Notes under the pieces: model-generated | The model's database searches: none | What the model was told of the DNA's origin: nothing | Seen by the model: the letters and a program-made list of their open reading frames with translations, nothing else | NCBI GenBank assembly: GCA_019312685.1 | Contig: JAFDCR010000268.1 | Coordinates: forward strand, 1 to 7,100 | Source of the DNA: Deltaproteobacteria bacterium | GTDB taxonomy: Bacteria > Desulfobacterota > Desulfobulbia > Desulfobulbales > BM004 | Reading direction: 5' to 3' | Length of the DNA: 7,100 nucleotides | Shown: positions 4,105 to 7,100 of the stretch, piece after piece | Numbering within the stretch: the stretch's first letter is position 1 | Layout: the number at the start of each line of letters is the position of its first letter | Made by a program: the position numbers and the translations under genes

Positions 4105-6081
4105 ATGACATTGTGGGGTATGAGCGTGGTTAATATTTTATTCTTTTTTTTCGCACTTCTTTTCTTCTGCCCCCTGTCCTATGCTGCCGAGCCGGCCACC
4201 CTTGAATCGCGAACCACCCAGGAACTGCTGCTCTACTACGACTGGGAAGAAATGCTCGTTGAGGCGCCGACCCGGCGTCCGACCAGTTTAAAGGATGTGG
4301 CGGAGAACATCTCGATCATCACGGCCGAGGAGATCAGGAACATGAACGTCCACTCGGTTAATGAGATCCTGCGGACCGTGACCGGAATTCATATGGTATT
4401 TTACGAATATTATGGAGGGGCAGGGGCAAACTATATCCATACTTCAGCTTATGAACATGTTCTCATTTTGCTGGACGGGGTGAGGATAAACGATGCGGAT
4501 CAGGGGTTTACCGATACAACCGGCATCCCCGTCCAGATCATCGACCGTATCGAGATCGTCAAGGGACCGGCCTCCTCTGCCTGGGGCACGGCCCTGGGCG
4601 GCATCATCAATATTATCACAAAGAGCGGTGGCAACGACCGTCGTCCCACCCGCACGGTTTATGCCTCTTACGGAGAGGGAAACAGCCGCGACTATCGTAT
4701 GGATAGTGCGGGCAAGACTGGAAAAGTCAGTTATTATCTGTATGGCGGTTTTATTGAGACCGAAGGTCTGAAAAGAAAGGCCGTAATACCGGACAATTTT
4801 TTTAAAAGCACAAGTTTCTATGGTAAAATCAATGTCGAGCCTTCAAAAGATGTTTCCCTGACTTTATCAACCGGTTACTGGAGCCCGGACATCAATAATT
4901 TTGACCTGCTGGATTCAGATATGCGTAACGTATACGGTTCCGATAATTATTACCTATCCGGTAAAATGGCTGCCGCCCTTACCCCTAACCTGAAGCTCAA
5001 CCTGAATGTATATTATTTCAACAACGAAATTTCAGACCTCTGGACTGCCCTTGGAACAGGAATGCTCGGCAGCAGGGGCGATTTTTTATTTCAGTACAAT
5101 TACGACAACTCGGTTTTTGGAGGTAACACCGGACTCACCTGGCAAAAAGGCCGCCATGCAATAGCCTTTGGCGCTGAATACTACGGTGGAGAGAATGACC
5201 GTTCAGTCACGTCCGGAACTCTGTACCAAACATTATACGGTGCCCTTCCGGAAGAAGACCTGGGCAAGGATGATATCAAAAATCTGGGTATTTTTTTTAA
5301 TGATACCATTAAATGGAGTCGCTTGACGATCACTCCGGGCCTGCGCTATGACCGGGTGGAAATTTCCGACGTCTATTCCGAGGACAAGATCAATCCGAGC
5401 CTTGGAATGACCCTGGATATATCCGAAAATACCCTTGTCCGTGCTACGGTGGCGGGAGGTTTCGCAAGACCGGGCATCAGCACCATTACCGGGTGGCCGG
5501 GAACATACGGTTTTCCCGGCAATCCGAATTATAAATCCGAGACCGTTCGGTCCTGTCAGGCCGGTATTGAAACGGACCGATTCACAAAAGTGCATCTCAA
5601 GGCGGATCTCTTCTACCACCGAATAGAGGAAACCTGGTTTTTCAACAACGCAGCCGGGTACTGGGACAACGGCGGCGTTTCAAAAAGAAAAGGCTTGGAA
5701 TTGAACATGGTAGCCAGTCCCTTTGAAAATATCACCGCTGGTCTGGGCTATACCTATATCAGGATTGAACCTTTTGATGACGATGAAAGCAATTTTCATG
5801 CCCTCAATGCCAAATTAAGTTATAGCGACCACCGCCTCGGCAGTTTTACACTTCTCGGTCGCTATCTCCGGGATGGTAGACGTTTGTCCTCCGCTTTCAC
5901 CGCAGATTATTCAAACATGATTTGGGACCTCCATTATAACAAGAACTTCTTCTCGATCAAAGCCACTGAAGTGAATTTGTTTGTAAGCGTCCGCAATCTG
6001 TTTAACGGCAACCTGTACTGGCTGGATTGGTATAAAAATCCCCGCAGATGGTTCGAAGGCGGGATACGATTTACATTTTGA
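4105..6081 (+). CDS. TonB-dependent outer-membrane receptor, ligand unknown
   Basis: An energised outer-membrane gate that imports a scarce ligand such as a siderophore, corrinoid or metal complex using TonB-ExbBD. Of 658 residues, about 1-28 form a signal peptide with a strongly hydrophobic core (FFFFALLFF) and a likely cut near SYAA/EP. A TonB-box-like segment, EEMLVEA (48-54), leads into the plug (about 62-175), with LLDGVRIND (122-130), the IDRIEIVKGPASSAWG run (146-161) and GGIINIITKSG (165-175). The rest is a beta barrel with alternating strands, the NPNYKSET block (near residue 474) and a C-terminal Phe (GIRFTF). It resembles the BtuB/FepA group generally, but I cannot assign a ligand. 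The start is uncertain: the ATG at 4105 lacks a Shine-Dalgarno sequence, the ATG at 4120 has GGGG only 1 nt away, and a GTG at 4126 has that GGGG at 7 nt but would remove the start of the signal peptide. The next gene encodes a substrate-binding protein. Confidence 0.92.
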   Translation: MTLWGMSVVNILFFFFALLFFCPLSYAAEPATLESRTTQELLLYYDWEEMLVEAPTRRPTSLKDVAENISIITAEEIRNMNVHSVNEILRTVTGIHMVFYEYYGGAGANYIHTSAYEHVLILLDGVRINDADQGFTDTTGIPVQIIDRIEIVKGPASSAWGTALGGIINIITKSGGNDRRPTRTVYASYGEGNSRDYRMDSAGKTGKVSYYLYGGFIETEGLKRKAVIPDNFFKSTSFYGKINVEPSKDVSLTLSTGYWSPDINNFDLLDSDMRNVYGSDNYYLSGKMAAALTPNLKLNLNVYYFNNEISDLWTALGTGMLGSRGDFLFQYNYDNSVFGGNTGLTWQKGRHAIAFGAEYYGGENDRSVTSGTLYQTLYGALPEEDLGKDDIKNLGIFFNDTIKWSRLTITPGLRYDRVEISDVYSEDKINPSLGMTLDISENTLVRATVAGGFARPGISTITGWPGTYGFPGNPNYKSETVRSCQAGIETDRFTKVHLKADLFYHRIEETWFFNNAAGYWDNGGVSKRKGLELNMVASPFENITAGLGYTYIRIEPFDDDESNFHALNAKLSYSDHRLGSFTLLGRYLRDGRRLSSAFTADYSNMIWDLHYNKNFFSIKATEVNLFVSVRNLFNGNLYWLDWYKNPRRWFEGGIRFTF

Positions 6082-6101
6082 TCAGACTCAAAGGGCATGT
6101 A

Positions 6102-6110
6102 TGGTATAAT
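6102..6110 (+). promoter_or_regulatory. Extended -10 promoter candidate for the substrate-binding protein gene
   Basis: TGGTATAAT with a perfect TATAAT (6105-6110), within the same 12-mer TATGGTATAATC (6100-6111) found at the end of kdsD. Transcription would start near 6117, about 40 nt before the preferred ATG at 6157. If real, it gives this gene a transcript independent of the receptor. TTGATC (6078-6083) upstream is 21 nt away, too far for a normal -35. Confidence 0.45.
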
Positions 6111-6156
6111 CCCAATATTCACAGCCTGCAAAAGAGATCCTCTACCTGGGATAACA

Positions 6157-7062
6157 ATGATTGATTCAGCAAAACATACAGGACAATATCGCAGGGGAAT
6201 TGCCGCCCTGCTGCTGTTTGTTGTCTGTCTCTGCTTTGCAAACGAAGCCAGGCCGGCCGAGGTGATCGTGGTCGGCGATACACGGCTTAAACCGGTGGTG
6301 GAGGTAATTGCCGGTATCCGGAGCAGCGTGAAAAAGGAGATAGAGGTTTATGCCCCGTCCGAGACAAGAGCCGGAAAACTCAGCAAAATAGTCAAGCAGG
6401 AAGGGGCACTGACCGTTATTGCACTTGGACAGGAATCCCTTGAAGAAGCCCTGTCGCTGCCGCCAGAAATCACAGTCCTTTACACTCTGGTAATTCTGCC
6501 GCCCAAGACCAGCAGGCAGAATACCACCGGAGTATATATGGGAACCCCCATCAGGGAATATCTGAAAGTGATTGACTCCTATCTTCCTGATCTTAAGAAA
6601 ATCAGCGTGATCGGCAGTCCGGAGGTGCTTGAAGTGCTGGACCACAGCAACCGGAATCATCTGATGACGTACCGGGCCCGAAACGCTTTTGATTTTGTCT
6701 CTATCGTAAAGAAACTTAAAAAACCCGATGCCCTGCTGCTGCTACCGGATATCAGCCTGCTTACCAAAACAGCGCTTGAAGAGAGCTATCTCTTTTCCTT
6801 CCGGAAAAAAGTGCCGCTTCTGGGTATCTCGAAAAAACACGTCCGCCAGGGAGCGCTCTTCGCTCTTGAGTTTGATCCGGAAAAGGTGGGCCGCCGTTTG
6901 GGCTCAATGGCAGCAGCCTCACTGGAAGGGAAGGTATTTGCCCAGGGACAGGCGCTTCCCTCACAGAATTTCAGTTTATATATCAACAGGGAGACCGCGA
7001 AAAAAATGGGAATCAGTATCCCCGAAGAAATGATTAAAATCGCGGCAGGCGTTTTCCCATAA
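6157..7062 (+). CDS. ABC_sub_bind family periplasmic substrate-binding protein
   Basis: A 301-residue exported protein of the ABC_sub_bind (TrpX-like, periplasmic binding protein fold) family. After RR at 12-13, a hydrophobic core (14-29) and a likely cut after ARPA (34) form a signal peptide. Residues 35-125 form the first lobe. Family hallmarks follow: GVYMGTPIREYLKVIDSYLP (125-144), PDALLLLPDISLLTKTALE (190-208), VPLLGISKKHVRQGALFALE (219-238), then FDPEKVGRRLGSMAA (239-253), and the final INRETAKKMGISIPEEM (276-292). Relatives bind amino acids or other small molecules for ABC importers; in others the binding protein works with a receptor or sensor. No permease or ATPase is in the window, so the role is open. 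The ATG at 6157 is preferred over the ATG at 6097: it gives a normal signal peptide, has a GGGA at 6148-6151, and the earlier start would overlap the candidate -10. It begins 75 bp after the receptor stop. Confidence 0.85.
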   Translation: MIDSAKHTGQYRRGIAALLLFVVCLCFANEARPAEVIVVGDTRLKPVVEVIAGIRSSVKKEIEVYAPSETRAGKLSKIVKQEGALTVIALGQESLEEALSLPPEITVLYTLVILPPKTSRQNTTGVYMGTPIREYLKVIDSYLPDLKKISVIGSPEVLEVLDHSNRNHLMTYRARNAFDFVSIVKKLKKPDALLLLPDISLLTKTALEESYLFSFRKKVPLLGISKKHVRQGALFALEFDPEKVGRRLGSMAAASLEGKVFAQGQALPSQNFSLYINRETAKKMGISIPEEMIKIAAGVFP

Positions 7063-7100
7063 TGAGTAAAAAAGATCAGGCCGAAATTTCGATTTGTGAA
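7062..7100 (+). CDS. Start of a downstream gene, cut by the window edge
   Basis: An ATG at 7062-7064 shares its A with the TAA stop of the preceding gene (TAATG), and the frame stays open to the end of the window (13 codons, beginning MSKKDQAEIS). No clear Shine-Dalgarno sequence is present, so translation is probably coupled to the substrate-binding protein. The one-base overlap argues for a shared operon and function. Too little is visible to identify it; from gene order in related bacteria a signalling protein is possible, but that is a guess. Confidence 0.55.
   Translation, partial: MSKKDQAEISICE

Noticed and set aside
5233..5619. A 128-codon open frame on the minus strand
   Set aside because: Antisense to the barrel of the TonB receptor; the composition looks like the reverse of a coding strand.
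6097..6156. ATG at 6097 as the start of the substrate-binding protein
   Set aside because: AAGGG is only 1 nt away, the extra 20 residues would spoil a good signal peptide, and the candidate -10 at 6105-6110 would fall inside the coding sequence.
6166..6660. A 164-codon open frame on the minus strand
   Set aside because: Antisense to the well-supported substrate-binding protein gene and without family features.
1..7100. CRISPR arrays, tRNA or rRNA genes, insertion sequences
   Set aside because: I saw no regularly spaced repeats, tRNA-like cloverleaf arms, rRNA stretches or transposase frames anywhere in the window.

Overview
The window looks like a chromosomal segment of a Gram-negative bacterium. 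An arabinose-5-phosphate isomerase for Kdo/LPS synthesis and a TonB-dependent outer-membrane receptor both require an outer membrane. The CooT- and CooJ-like nickel proteins suggest an anaerobe that makes nickel carbon monoxide dehydrogenase. Style and gene mix fit Desulfobacterota (former Deltaproteobacteria), but that assignment is inference and I cannot name a genus.

Layout: (1) 1-441, the end of an unrecognised polytopic membrane protein that may begin outside the window. (2) 588-1190, a small alpha/beta hydrolase closely resembling the animal ABHD14A/B family, convergent with (3) mntP (1199-1768, minus strand), a manganese efflux pump. (4) 1769-2317, an AT-rich intergenic region with a two-hairpin REP-like palindromic repeat, a flanking 15-bp direct repeat and candidate promoters for the divergent mntP and kdsD. 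(5) 2318-3289, kdsD/kpsF. (6) 3336-3792, a two-gene overlapping unit: cooT, then a cooJ-like gene with both the H(W/F)X2HX3H nickel motif and a natural eight-histidine tail. (7) 3793-4104, a gene-free stretch with a long hairpin and a TTGACA promoter candidate. (8) 4105-7100, a TonB-dependent receptor, a periplasmic substrate-binding protein of the ABC_sub_bind family, and the first 13 codons of a third gene overlapping it by one base.

The most interesting part is the compact cooT-cooJ pair, seen here without cooC, cooF or cooS and directly behind an LPS gene. An extended -10 promoter candidate overlaps the kdsD stop codon, so the pair may be transcribed on its own. The same 12-base sequence recurs at almost the same distance upstream of the substrate-binding protein gene. 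MntP (Mn), CooT/CooJ (Ni) and a TonB receptor of unknown ligand give the window a loose metal-handling theme, but nothing in the sequence proves that they act together.
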